In this document: in pieces, positions 26,567 through 34,472 of the stretch | How positions within the stretch are numbered: the first letter of the stretch is position 1 | How the letters are laid out: every line of letters begins with the position of its first letter | From: Pseudomonadota bacterium | GTDB taxonomy: Bacteria; Pseudomonadota; Gammaproteobacteria; Steroidobacterales; Steroidobacteraceae | Reading direction: 5' to 3' | DNA: 43,375 bases | Assembly: GCA_025355245.1 (NCBI GenBank) | Contig: JANXZZ010000254.1 | Span: forward strand, 1 to 43,375 | Program-made: the position numbers and the translations under genes | Notes under the pieces: generated by a model | Told to the model about the DNA's origin: nothing | The model's database searches: none | The model's input: the letters and a program-made list of their open reading frames with translations, nothing else

Positions 26567-26911
26567 ATGAGTACACGACTCCTCCCCGAGGTTGGTCTCT
26601 GGTACGCGCACCGTGACAAGGGCCAGACCTTCCAGGTCGTCGCCATCGACGAGCACGGAGGGGTCGTCGAGATCCAGGACCACGACGGCGACGTCGACGA
26701 GATCGATCTCGACAGCTGGCGGACGATGTCGCTCGAGCGCGCCGAGGCGCCGGAGGGCTGGACCGGGCCCCTCGACGACACCGAGGCCGACGACCTCGGC
26801 TATGGGTCCGACTCCGATTCGGCGGGCCGCGAGTCACGCAATCCCATCGACGAACTGCGCGCGCTGCCTTCCGAGCCGGAAGACGCGGAGGACGAGGGCC
26901 TCAGCGCCTAA
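26567..26911 (+). CDS. Small acidic protein, DUF6763-like
   Basis: A 114-residue, strongly acidic cytoplasmic protein. The N-terminal half looks like a small beta barrel: EVGLWYAHRDKGQTFQVVAI, then VVEIQDHDGDVDEIDLDSW. EAPEGWTGPLDDTEADDLGY follows and then an Asp/Glu/Ser-rich tail. I recall this pattern from a small gammaproteobacterial family numbered DUF6763, but that is from memory. The ATG at 26567 has AGGTGG upstream. Its last 11 bases overlap the convergent threonine dehydratase-like gene. It diverges from the PuuR-like regulator across a 237-bp gap. Function is unknown. Confidence 0.7.
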   Translation: MSTRLLPEVGLWYAHRDKGQTFQVVAIDEHGGVVEIQDHDGDVDEIDLDSWRTMSLERAEAPEGWTGPLDDTEADDLGYGSDSDSAGRESRNPIDELRALPSEPEDAEDEGLSA

Positions 26912-27902
26912 GCGGCGCGCCGGGCGCGGCCTCAACCGCGCCCGGGGACGGCGCGAGCCAGGGCAGCGATTCCAGGTCGACGTTCCCGCCCGACAGCACC
27001 ACGACAACCCGCCGCGCGCTGACCTTGCGCTCGAGGAGCGCCGCGAGCGGGACCGCGCCCGAGGGCTCGACGACCAGCTTCAGCCGGTCGAACACGAGCT
27101 TCATCGCCGCGACGATCGAGGACTCCGCGACCGTGACGATGCTGTCGGCGTTGGCCCGCGCGAGCCGCAGCGTGCGCGCCGACATCGCGCCCCGCAGGCC
27201 GTCCGCGATCGTGCGCGGCTCGCCCTGCGGCTGCAGCTGCCCGCTCGCGAACGAACGAAACGCATCGTCGGCACCCGCCGGTTCCACGCCGATCACCCGC
27301 GTACCCGGCCAGCGGTGCCGCGCGGCGAGCGCCGTCCCGCTCAGCAGCCCCCCGCCGCCGACCGGCACCAGGATCACGTCCGGCCGTTCCGTCGTGGTCG
27401 CGAGTTCGAGCACGATCGTGCCCTGGCCCGCGATCACGAGCGGGTGATCGTAGGGGTGCACGAAGCTCGCACCGGTGTCCGCGACCAGCTGCGCGGCGGC
27501 GGCCTCGCGTGCGGCCAGCGTCGGCTCGCACTCGAGCACGCGACCGCCGAAGCCCTCGACCGCGGCGCGCTTCACCTTGGGAGCACCGCGCGGCATCACG
27601 ATGAAGGCCGGCACTCCGCGGCGTTGCGCCGCACGAGCGAGGGCCGCCGCGTGGTTGCCGGAGGAGTGCGTCGCGACGCCGCGCGCGGCGACGTCGGCGG
27701 CCAGCGCAAACACTGCGTTGATGGCGCCGCGCGACTTGAACGCGCCGCCTTCCTGCAGGTTCTCGCACTTGAATTCAACGTGGGTGCCGAACGCCGCACC
27801 GAGCTCGGCGGAGGCCAGCAGCGGGGTGCGCCGCACGTGCGCGGCGATGCGCTCCGCCGCGGCTTCGATGTCAGCAAATTCGGGGTCGCCCATCCCGTCC
27901 AC
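26901..27902 (-). CDS. Threonine dehydratase / serine racemase-like PLP enzyme
   Basis: A fold-type II PLP enzyme of about 333 residues. ENLQEGGAFKSRGA contains the PLP lysine, THSSGNHAAALA binds the substrate carboxylate, and VPVGGGGLLSG binds the PLP phosphate. There is no C-terminal ACT domain, so it resembles catabolic threonine ammonia-lyase or serine racemase and not biosynthetic IlvA. The start is a GTG at 27902 with GGAGAGGG upstream, or ATG at 27893 three codons later. It is divergent from the amino acid permease, with an AT-rich element between them. Substrate could be threonine, serine or 3-hydroxyaspartate. Confidence 0.85.
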   Translation of the reverse strand: MDGMGDPEFADIEAAAERIAAHVRRTPLLASAELGAAFGTHVEFKCENLQEGGAFKSRGAINAVFALAADVAARGVATHSSGNHAAALARAAQRRGVPAFIVMPRGAPKVKRAAVEGFGGRVLECEPTLAAREAAAAQLVADTGASFVHPYDHPLVIAGQGTIVLELATTTERPDVILVPVGGGGLLSGTALAARHRWPGTRVIGVEPAGADDAFRSFASGQLQPQGEPRTIADGLRGAMSARTLRLARANADSIVTVAESSIVAAMKLVFDRLKLVVEPSGAVPLAALLERKVSARRVVVVLSGGNVDLESLPWLAPSPGAVEAAPGAPLRR

Positions 27903-27960
27903 GGTTCCCTCTCCGGCTCTGGCCGGGCGCGCAGGCCCGGGGGCCCGGCGGCGTGCCGGC

Positions 27961-27975
27961 GTCGATATATTGTAG
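27961..27975. promoter_or_regulatory. AT-rich element in the dehydratase-permease divergent gap
   Basis: GTCGATATATTGTAG is a lone AT-rich island in a GC-rich 149-bp gap. It begins with the same seven bases (GTCGATA) as the dyad ahead of the PuuR-like gene. On the minus strand it contains TACAAT, a good -10 for the dehydratase gene, though without a clear -35. It may be a weaker third site for the regulator or just a promoter. Confidence 0.35.
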
Positions 27976-28051
27976 AAGCGGCTGCTCGAAAGCGCGGCAT
28001 TGTGTACCCTCCCTGACCACTGCGCCACGCAGCTACCGGAGCGCCTAGTCC

Positions 28052-29437
28052 ATGAACCCACCGGCCGCGACCACCACCGCCAGCGAGGCCTCGCTCAGCC
28101 GCTCCCTGCGACCCCGCCACATGTCGATGATCACCATCGGCGGCATCATCGGCGCCGGCCTGTTCGTGAGTTCGAGCGCGGCGATCGCGGCCGTGGGCCC
28201 CGCGATCGTGATCAGCTACGCGATCACCGGCGGCCTCGTGCTGCTGATCATGCGCATGCTGGGCGAGATGGCGGTCGCCATGCCGAACATCCGCTCTTTC
28301 ACCGAATTCGCGCGCGCGGGGCTCGGCAACTGGGCCGGGTTCTCGGCCGGGTGGCTGTACTGGTACTTCTGGGTCATCGTGATCCCGGCCGAGGCGATCG
28401 CGGGTGCGCTGATCCTGAACGGCTGGATGCCGTCGATCCCGCCCTGGGCCTTCGGCATCGGGCTCATGGCGATCATGACCGGCGTCAACCTGCTGTCGGC
28501 ACGCTCCTACGGCGAGTTCGAGTTCTGGTTCGCCTCGATCAAGGTCGCCGCCATCATCGTGTTCATCGCGCTGACGGCCGCCTACGCCTTTGGCTTCACC
28601 TCGCCCGGCGGCTCGACGTTCGCGAACCTGACATCGCACGGCGGCTTCATGCCCAAGGGGCCGGTGTCGATCTTCGCGGCCGTCACCACGGTGTTTTTCT
28701 CGCTGACCGGCGCCGAGATCGTCACGATCGCCGCCGCCGAGTCGACCGAGCCCGCCAAGGCGGTTGCGCGCATGACCTCAACCGTCGTCTGGCGAATCCT
28801 GATCTTCTACGTGGGCTCGATCTTCCTGATCGTGAGCGTGATCCCCTGGGACACGATCGTGCCCGGCAACTCGCCGTTCACGAAGGCGCTCGGCGTGATG
28901 AACATCCCGTATGCGGCCACGATCATGAGCGCGATCATCCTGACGGCCGTGCTCTCCTGCCTCAATTCCGCATTCTACGTCGCCTCGCGCGTGCTGTTCG
29001 TGCTCGCCGGGCGTGGCGACGCGCCGCACTGGCTCGTGAAGACCAACGCCCGCCACGTGCCGGCGCGCTCGGTCATGCTCGGGTGCGTCGCGGGACTGCT
29101 GGGAACCGCCGCGCAGGCGCTTTCACCGGACAAGGTGTTCGCGTTCCTGGTCAACGCCTCGGGCGCACTGATTGTATTTGTCTACCTCGCGATCTCGATC
29201 TCGCAGGTGCGCCTGCGACAGGCGCGCGAGGCGTCCGGCGCGCCGGCGCCCGCCCTCAAGATGTGGTTCTTTCCGTGGGCGAGCTACCTCGCAATCGCCG
29301 CGATGGTGGGAGTGCTGATCGCGATGGCGACGATCGAGTCGCACCGCAACGAACTCTCGACGAGCGTGATCTCGGTCGCGGTCGCGCTGCTCGCGTACTT
29401 CCTGTTCCGCCACGGCCGGTCGGCTCCGGCGACATGA
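28052..29437 (+). CDS. APC-family amino acid permease, GABA permease-like
   Basis: A 461-residue inner-membrane transporter with about 12 helices. The N-terminal MSMITIGGIIGAGLFVSSSAAI is the conserved unwound first helix of the AAT group, in which GabP, AnsP and ProY lie. FFSLTGAEIVTIAAAES is the helix 6 region. Hydrophobic spans run regularly to the C-terminus. Its stop overlaps the aldehyde dehydrogenase start as ATGA. Given the adjacent dehydrogenase and the Puu genes, GABA or a related amino acid is a reasonable but unproven substrate; a PuuP-type importer would belong to a different APC group. Confidence 0.88.
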   Translation: MNPPAATTTASEASLSRSLRPRHMSMITIGGIIGAGLFVSSSAAIAAVGPAIVISYAITGGLVLLIMRMLGEMAVAMPNIRSFTEFARAGLGNWAGFSAGWLYWYFWVIVIPAEAIAGALILNGWMPSIPPWAFGIGLMAIMTGVNLLSARSYGEFEFWFASIKVAAIIVFIALTAAYAFGFTSPGGSTFANLTSHGGFMPKGPVSIFAAVTTVFFSLTGAEIVTIAAAESTEPAKAVARMTSTVVWRILIFYVGSIFLIVSVIPWDTIVPGNSPFTKALGVMNIPYAATIMSAIILTAVLSCLNSAFYVASRVLFVLAGRGDAPHWLVKTNARHVPARSVMLGCVAGLLGTAAQALSPDKVFAFLVNASGALIVFVYLAISISQVRLRQAREASGAPAPALKMWFFPWASYLAIAAMVGVLIAMATIESHRNELSTSVISVAVALLAYFLFRHGRSAPAT

Positions 29438-30897
29438 GCGCGGCGCCCGCCGTCGCCGCGCCGCCGGATGCGCGCGACGACGAGGCCGGGATCGCGCGCA
29501 TGGCGTCGGTCCTCGCGGCCCAGCGGCGCGCCTTCGCGGCGCACCCCTTCCCGACCCTCACCGAGCGCCGCGCAAAACTGCAGGCGCTGCGTGCGGCGCT
29601 GCGCCGGCACCAGGATCGACTGGCAGCTGCGATCAGCGAGGACTTCGGCGGGCGCTCGGTGTTCGAGTCGAAACTCGCCGACGTGATCGGGCCGGTGCTC
29701 GAGATCAACCACGCGCTCGGCCACCTGCGTCGCTGGATGCGTCGGCGGCGACGCCACACCGAGCTCGTGTTCGCGACCAACCGCGCCTTCGTGATGTCCC
29801 AGCCCAAGGGCGTCGTCGGCATCATTGCGCCGTGGAACTTCCCGGTCTATCTCGCGCTCGGGCCGCTGGTCGCGGCGCTCGCCGCCGGCAATCGCGCGCT
29901 CCTCAAGATGTCCGAGTCGACGCCGCGGACGACCGCGGCGGTGCGCGCGCTGCTGGCCGAGGTGTTCGCCGAGGACGAGGTGGCCGTGTTCGGCGGCGCG
30001 GTGCGCGCGGCGCAGGCGTTCTCCGCGCTGCCCTTCGACCACATGGTATTCACGGGTTCGCCCGCGATTGCGCCCGAGATCATGCGCGCGGCGGCGGCGA
30101 ACCTCACGCCAGTCACGCTCGAACTCGGTGGCAAGTCCCCGGCATTGCTCGCGCCGTCCGCGGACATCGAGGCCGCGGCACGCTCGATTGCGCACGGCAA
30201 GGCCTTCAACGCGGGGCAGATCTGCGTCGCGCCCGACTATGCGTTGGTACCGCGCGCGCGCGTGGCGGAGTTCGCGGCGGCCGCCGTGCGGGCCTTTGCG
30301 GCCCTCTACCCGGTCGTTTCCGGCAACGCGGACTACACCGGCATCGTCAACGCCCGCCAGCACGGCCGCCTCGAAGCGCTGCTCGCCGATGCGCGCGCCA
30401 AGGGCGCGATCGTCACCGCGGCCGGGACCGGCGGCGCGGACCGGCGACTGCCGCTCTTCGTCGTGACCGGCGTCCGCGATGACATGCGCATCGCGCGCGA
30501 GGAACTGTTCGGGCCGATCCTTCCGGTCATCGGCTACGACTCGGTCGACGAGGCGATCGCCTACGTGAACGCGCGGCCCCGACCGCTCGCGCTCTATCCG
30601 TTCGGATTTTCCGCAGGTGCCCTCGGCGGCGTCCTCGACACCACGCACTCGGGCGGCGTGACGGTCAACGACTGGGGATGGCACGTCTTCAACCACGACC
30701 TGCCGTTCGGCGGCTCGGGCACCTCCGGCATGGGGACCTACCACGGCGAGGAGGGATTCCGCGAGCTCTCGCACCAGAAGGCCGTGTTCGTGCGCCACCG
30801 GTTCTTCCCGGTCGGCCTCTTCTACCCGCCCTACGGCTCCTGGGTGCAGCGCTTCGTCGTGCGCTTCTACCTCGGGAAGCCGCCCGCCGATCGCTGA
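29434..30897 (+). CDS. Aldehyde dehydrogenase, coniferyl-aldehyde dehydrogenase type
   Basis: A 487-residue NAD(P)-dependent aldehyde dehydrogenase. Key residues are Asn135 in IAPWNFPVYLALGPL, Glu230 in VTLELGGKSPAL and catalytic Cys264 in FNAGQICVAPDY. The arginine-rich HLRRWMRRRRR before the Rossmann region and the C-terminal FPVGLFYPPYG place it in the coniferyl-aldehyde dehydrogenase (CalB-like) branch, which acts broadly on aldehydes. It is translationally coupled to the permease. In this setting it is a candidate for the missing PuuC function, oxidation of gamma-glutamyl-aminobutyraldehyde, but that is inference. The 3' end overlaps the convergent GNAT gene by 31 bp. Confidence 0.9.
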   Translation: MSAAPAVAAPPDARDDEAGIARMASVLAAQRRAFAAHPFPTLTERRAKLQALRAALRRHQDRLAAAISEDFGGRSVFESKLADVIGPVLEINHALGHLRRWMRRRRRHTELVFATNRAFVMSQPKGVVGIIAPWNFPVYLALGPLVAALAAGNRALLKMSESTPRTTAAVRALLAEVFAEDEVAVFGGAVRAAQAFSALPFDHMVFTGSPAIAPEIMRAAAANLTPVTLELGGKSPALLAPSADIEAAARSIAHGKAFNAGQICVAPDYALVPRARVAEFAAAAVRAFAALYPVVSGNADYTGIVNARQHGRLEALLADARAKGAIVTAAGTGGADRRLPLFVVTGVRDDMRIAREELFGPILPVIGYDSVDEAIAYVNARPRPLALYPFGFSAGALGGVLDTTHSGGVTVNDWGWHVFNHDLPFGGSGTSGMGTYHGEEGFRELSHQKAVFVRHRFFPVGLFYPPYGSWVQRFVVRFYLGKPPADR

Positions 30898-31451
30898 GCC
30901 CGGCCCTCGAGCCAGGCCTCCCGAGTCTGGCCCCAGACGGTGACCTCGTGGCCGCTCGGCGGCGGCAGCACCGCTCGGCGCAGCGGAGCCGAGCCGAGGC
31001 GCCGCGCGAGTGACTGCGAGCGCCGGTTGTCCGCATCGATGCAGTGGATGATGTCGCTCCAGCCGAGCGTCGCGAACGCCCAGTCAGTCGCCGCGACCGT
31101 CGCCTCGAACGCGTAGCCGCGGCCTTCCGCCCAGCGCGCGAGTCCCCAGCCGATCTCGTTGCCCGGCCACCCGTCGGGGCACCACGGCCCCACGCGGCCG
31201 GCCCAGCGCCCGCTCTCCTTCTCGATGACCGAGAACATCGCGAACCCGCGCAGCGACCACGACCCCGCCATCGCCATGAACGCGCGCCAGGCGACCGGGC
31301 GAGGCTGCGGACCGCCGAGGTAGGTCGTCATGTCAGGATCCGCCGAGCACTCGGCCCAGCCCTCGAAGTCCTCGAGGCGCAGGGCGTGGAGCCGCAGGCG
31401 GGCGGTCTCGATGAGCGCCCCGCCTGGGGCAGCGCCCGGCGCTACAGCCAT
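30867..31451 (-). CDS. GNAT-family N-acetyltransferase (RimJ/RimL type)
   Basis: A 194-residue acetyl-CoA-dependent acetyltransferase. LIETARLRLHALRLEDFEGW is the standard RimJ/RimL-like opening. NEIGWGLARWAEGRGYAFEA covers the beta4-helix3 region that binds the CoA pyrophosphate, and IHCIDADNRRSQSLARRLG is the late motif B. The substrate is unknown; relatives modify ribosomal proteins, antibiotics or small metabolites. It overlaps the GST gene by 10 bp and is therefore probably cotranscribed with it. It converges with the aldehyde dehydrogenase with overlapping 3' ends. Confidence 0.85.
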   Translation of the reverse strand: MAVAPGAAPGGALIETARLRLHALRLEDFEGWAECSADPDMTTYLGGPQPRPVAWRAFMAMAGSWSLRGFAMFSVIEKESGRWAGRVGPWCPDGWPGNEIGWGLARWAEGRGYAFEATVAATDWAFATLGWSDIIHCIDADNRRSQSLARRLGSAPLRRAVLPPPSGHEVTVWGQTREAWLEGRAQRSAGGFPR

Positions 31452-32074
31452 TCCGTCAGGCCCTCGCGCCGGTTGAGCTCCGGGAACGATGGCCGCGCCT
31501 TCATCGTTTTAATGAAGCGCGCAATCGATGGCCATTCGGTGGCGGGCTTCGGCATGCTCCTCGACCAGCGCGCAAGCATCGCGGCGGAGAAGTCGACCGC
31601 GCTCACGCTCGCGCCGGCGAGGAAGGGCCCGTGCGCGGCGAGGTGGGCGTCGAGCCGGTCCCACGCCGCCTCGATGCGGGTTCGCGCGCGCTCCTTGACT
31701 GCCTCCACCTGCTCAGGTCCCGCCGGCTCGTCCGGGTAGAACCAGGCCCGGAACGCGGGTTGCACAGTGTTTGCGAGGTGGAACGCCCACTGCAGGTAGA
31801 GGGCCTCGGCCCGCGTGCCGGCCGGGGGAATGAAGCCCGCCGCGGGATGCCGTGCGGCGAGCAGCAGCACGAGCGCCGCGCTCTCGTAGACGGGTTTGCC
31901 CGCGACCATCAGCGTCGGCACCACGCCGTTGGGATTGAGCTTCAGGTACGCCGGCTGCTTTTGCTCCCGCGCCTCGCTGTCGACGCGACGCAGCTCGTGG
32001 GGGGCGCCGAGCTCGATGAGCAGCCAGTGCACGGCGTAACTGGCCGATCCCGGCACGAAATAAAGGGTATACAT
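31442..32074 (-). CDS. Glutathione S-transferase family protein
   Basis: A 210-residue protein with the N-terminal thioredoxin-like GSH-binding domain: LYFVPGSASYAVHWLLIELG holds the catalytic Ser region, LNPNGVVPTLMVAGKPVYES the cis-proline and glutathione gamma-glutamyl contacts. An all-helical C-terminal domain follows from about residue 85. The layout is that of soluble bacterial GSTs. GGGAG precedes the ATG. It is divergent from the desaturase gene, with a dyad in the gap. Substrate unknown. Confidence 0.9.
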   Translation of the reverse strand: MYTLYFVPGSASYAVHWLLIELGAPHELRRVDSEAREQKQPAYLKLNPNGVVPTLMVAGKPVYESAALVLLLAARHPAAGFIPPAGTRAEALYLQWAFHLANTVQPAFRAWFYPDEPAGPEQVEAVKERARTRIEAAWDRLDAHLAAHGPFLAGASVSAVDFSAAMLARWSRSMPKPATEWPSIARFIKTMKARPSFPELNRREGLTEWL

Positions 32075-32092
32075 CCGAATCTCCCGGCCGTG

Positions 32093-32111
32093 ACCGTGCG
32101 AACGGCACGGT
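32093..32111. promoter_or_regulatory. 7-bp perfect dyad between GST and desaturase genes
   Basis: ACCGTGC and GCACGGT are exact inverted repeats around the spacer GAACG. The dyad lies 19 bp upstream of the GST start and about 90 bp upstream of the desaturase. It could be an operator shared by the divergent pair or a hairpin in the GST leader. A GATAAT at 32156-32161 is a possible -10 for the desaturase. Confidence 0.35.
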
Positions 32112-32198
32112 GAGACCCGTAATTATGCCTACTGGGCGAGCGGCCGGCGGCAAGCGATAATGGGGGGTCCGTCGCCCACGCCACGAGTGCCGCCCGCC

Positions 32199-33299
32199 AT
32201 GAACACCGCCGCCCTGCCCGACGAGAGCCCCGCACCGAGCGATGCAGCTCCAGCGTCCGCCCCGCGGATGAGCATCGTGAGCCTGCGCGATATTCTCTCG
32301 GCCTACTACGACCGCTCGACGCTGCTCGCCGTGGTCCTGCTCGCGCTCGACCTTGCGCTGTTCGCCGCCGGCCAGTACCTCTTGCTCGCCGCGAGCGCAC
32401 TCGGCTGGCAACTCGTGGGCGGCGCGCTGACGACGCTCGCGATCGTGCGGCTGTTCATCATCGGTCACGACGCCTGCCATGGCAGCCTCACGGATCACGC
32501 GGCGCTCAACAAGCTGCTCGGCCGGATCGCCTTCCTGCCGTCGCTGACGCCGTTTTCACTGTGGCGCGTGGGTCACAACGTCGTGCACCACGGTTTCAAC
32601 AACCTGAAGGGCCGCGATTTCGTCTGGCAACCGCTCGATGTCGCCGAATTCGCCTCGCTCTCGCCCGCGCGCCGGCTGCTCGAGCGGGTCTACCGCAGCG
32701 CCTTCGGCCCGCTGCCGTACTACATGGTCGAGATCTGGTGGCGCCGGCTCTATTTCCCGGGTCGCGACTACAAGCCCGGCAAGCGTGGCGAGTTCTTCTG
32801 GGACTCGATGCTGGTCACGGTGTTCGCACTCGCGTGGATCACCTGGCTCGTCATCGCGGGACTCGCGAGCGGCGGCGCCGCGCACCTGGCGTTCGTGCTC
32901 GTCGTCGGCTTCCTGGTCCCCTTCCTGATCTGGAACTGGACGGTCGGCTTCGTCGTGTACCTGCACCACACCCACCCGGACGTCGTCTGGTATGCCGACA
33001 AGTCGGCGTGGCTCAAGGCGCAGGGCATGCTGCACGGCACCGTCCGTTACCACGTGCGTCCGTGGTGGAACTGGCTGCTGCACAACATCATGGAGCACGC
33101 CGCACATCACCTGGATCCGCGGATTCCGCTCTACCGCCTGAAGGCGGCACAAGGCGCGCTCGCGCGGCTGGTGCCCGACATTCCGGTCGTGGAGCTGTCG
33201 ATGCGCACCTACTGGCGCTCGGTGCGCGAGTGCAAGCTGTTCGACTTCGAGCGGCGCCGCTGGGTCGGCTTCCCGCGCAACGCGCAGAGCGAAGCCTAG
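32199..33299 (+). CDS. Membrane fatty acid desaturase
   Basis: A 366-residue di-iron membrane desaturase. The three histidine boxes are HDACH at 90-94, HNVVHH at 126-131 and HNIMEHAAHH at 295-304. Hydrophobic pairs lie at about 42-62, 66-88, 205-222 and 228-255. Members introduce double bonds into acyl lipids, and the box pattern resembles bacterial Delta-9/Delta-12-type and DesA-like enzymes. The position specificity is not readable. The ATG at 32199 is taken over an upstream ATG at 32160, which lies in the likely promoter. A single gene, divergent from GST. Confidence 0.87.
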   Translation: MNTAALPDESPAPSDAAPASAPRMSIVSLRDILSAYYDRSTLLAVVLLALDLALFAAGQYLLLAASALGWQLVGGALTTLAIVRLFIIGHDACHGSLTDHAALNKLLGRIAFLPSLTPFSLWRVGHNVVHHGFNNLKGRDFVWQPLDVAEFASLSPARRLLERVYRSAFGPLPYYMVEIWWRRLYFPGRDYKPGKRGEFFWDSMLVTVFALAWITWLVIAGLASGGAAHLAFVLVVGFLVPFLIWNWTVGFVVYLHHTHPDVVWYADKSAWLKAQGMLHGTVRYHVRPWWNWLLHNIMEHAAHHLDPRIPLYRLKAAQGALARLVPDIPVVELSMRTYWRSVRECKLFDFERRRWVGFPRNAQSEA

Positions 33300-33328
33300 C
33301 CGCCGCGCTCTCGCGCCGCTGGCGCCCC

Positions 33329-33958
33329 TCACAGGACCCGGCACGCCTCGTCGAAATCGAGGCGCGGCTCGCGCGCGCGCAGCTGCATGCGGTCGCCGTA
33401 GCCCAGGTTGACGAGAAAGTTCGAGCGCCAGCGGCCGTCCGCGAAGAACTCGGCATCGAGACGCGCGTTGTCGAATCCGGACATCGGACCGCAGTCGAGG
33501 CCGAGCGCCCGCGCCGCCAGGATCAGGTAGGCGCCCTGCAGCGAGCCGTTCCTGAGCCTCGTTTCCTCGGCGAGCGTGGCGTTCGCCTCGAAGTTCGCGC
33601 GCGCGCCCGAGCGCGGATTGGTCTTCGCCAGCAGTTCGTAGAAGCGCGTGTCGGAGGCGACGATGACCGTGACCGGCGCCGCCATCGTCTTGGCGACGTT
33701 GCCGCTGGCGAGCACCGGCTTCAGCCGCTGCTTCGCCTCGGCGCTCACTACGAACACGAAGCGACCGGGCAGACAATTGCCCGAGGTCGGTCCCCATTCG
33801 AGCAGCGTGTACAGGCGCCCGAGCAGTTCCGGCGGCACCGCGCGCGGCAGGAAATGGCGGAAGGTCCGCGCCTCCGAGAACAGCTGGCCGAGCGCGGCCG
33901 CGGGCAGTGGCTCGCGCGTCGCTGGCGCGGCCGTGGGCGGATCGGCGGTGTCGGGCAT
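33329..33958 (-). CDS. RutE/HadB-type nitroreductase (malonic semialdehyde reductase family)
   Basis: A 209-residue flavoprotein of the nitroreductase superfamily. [62 protein letters not shown] and [10 protein letters not shown] match the RutE subgroup closely along the whole length. RutE reduces malonic semialdehyde to 3-hydroxypropionate in pyrimidine breakdown, but no other rut gene is present. A general nitro/quinone or semialdehyde reductase role is therefore the safer call. It is downstream of the desaturase on the opposite strand. Confidence 0.88.
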   Translation of the reverse strand: MPDTADPPTAAPATREPLPAAALGQLFSEARTFRHFLPRAVPPELLGRLYTLLEWGPTSGNCLPGRFVFVVSAEAKQRLKPVLASGNVAKTMAAPVTVIVASDTRFYELLAKTNPRSGARANFEANATLAEETRLRNGSLQGAYLILAARALGLDCGPMSGFDNARLDAEFFADGRWRSNFLVNLGYGDRMQLRAREPRLDFDEACRVL

Positions 33959-34068
33959 GTGGCGACTCTATGGGTGGGCTGAGGACGGCGCGCGGGCGAA
34001 TGCCAGCGCGGCGCCGCGCGAGGCATCGCGCCCGCCGGGCGCCCGCGCGCGTGCCGGGTCGCCGTCCC

Positions 34069-34446
34069 TCAGCATTTGACGGGCGCTTCCGCCGTAGGGA
34101 ACGAATCGCTGTCGTCCTCGCCCGGCCGGCCGGTCAGGCACGGGAAGTCCTTCTCGATCAGCACCGACAGCTCGCGCTCCGCGAACGGCAGCGCGGCACG
34201 AATGCCGACCTCGTCGGATTCCGCCCAGTGACGCGCAGTGGCGGCCGGCAAGAATACGGTCAGCGTGCCGTCCGCGAAGCTAGCGCCGATCGCCTCGATG
34301 CCAGCGCGCGCGGCCAGCCGGTAGCGAAGCGCGGTCCCGCCCGGGAAGCGCGTGACCTCCTCGACGGTGCCTGAGTCGACAAGGCCCTTGACCTCGGTGC
34401 GCGTCAGCCGCAGCCGCACCGAATCACCCCTCATTCGCAGCTTCAC
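34069..34446 (-). CDS. Small conserved protein next to fdhD, DUF7009-like
   Basis: A 125-residue protein beginning with VKLRMRGDSVRLRLTRTEVK, then VDSGTVEEVTRFPGGTALRYRL, SFADGTLTVFLPAATARHWAESDEVGI and a C-terminal LSVLIEKDFPCLTGRPGEDD. I recall this small beta-rich family from genomes that keep it beside formate dehydrogenase genes (DUF7009, from memory). The GTG start at 34446 has GAGGGG eight bases upstream. Only 26 bp separate it from the fdhD stop, so the two form an operon. A conserved Cys in KDFPC and a terminal Cys are visible. Function unknown. Confidence 0.72.
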   Translation of the reverse strand: MKLRMRGDSVRLRLTRTEVKGLVDSGTVEEVTRFPGGTALRYRLAARAGIEAIGASFADGTLTVFLPAATARHWAESDEVGIRAALPFAERELSVLIEKDFPCLTGRPGEDDSDSFPTAEAPVKC

Positions 34447-34472
34447 GTCGATGACCCCTCGGGTGAACGCGC

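Noticed and set aside
28000..29433. Very long open frame running antisense-like or out of frame through the permease gene into the aldehyde dehydrogenase
   Set aside because: The upstream portion is arginine- and aspartate-rich shadow sequence of the permease in another frame. The real dehydrogenase starts at 29434, where family homology begins.
33329..33958. Part of a pyrimidine-degrading rut operon
   Set aside because: Only the RutE-like gene is present. No rutA-D, rutF or rutG neighbours exist, so the pathway assignment is unsupported.
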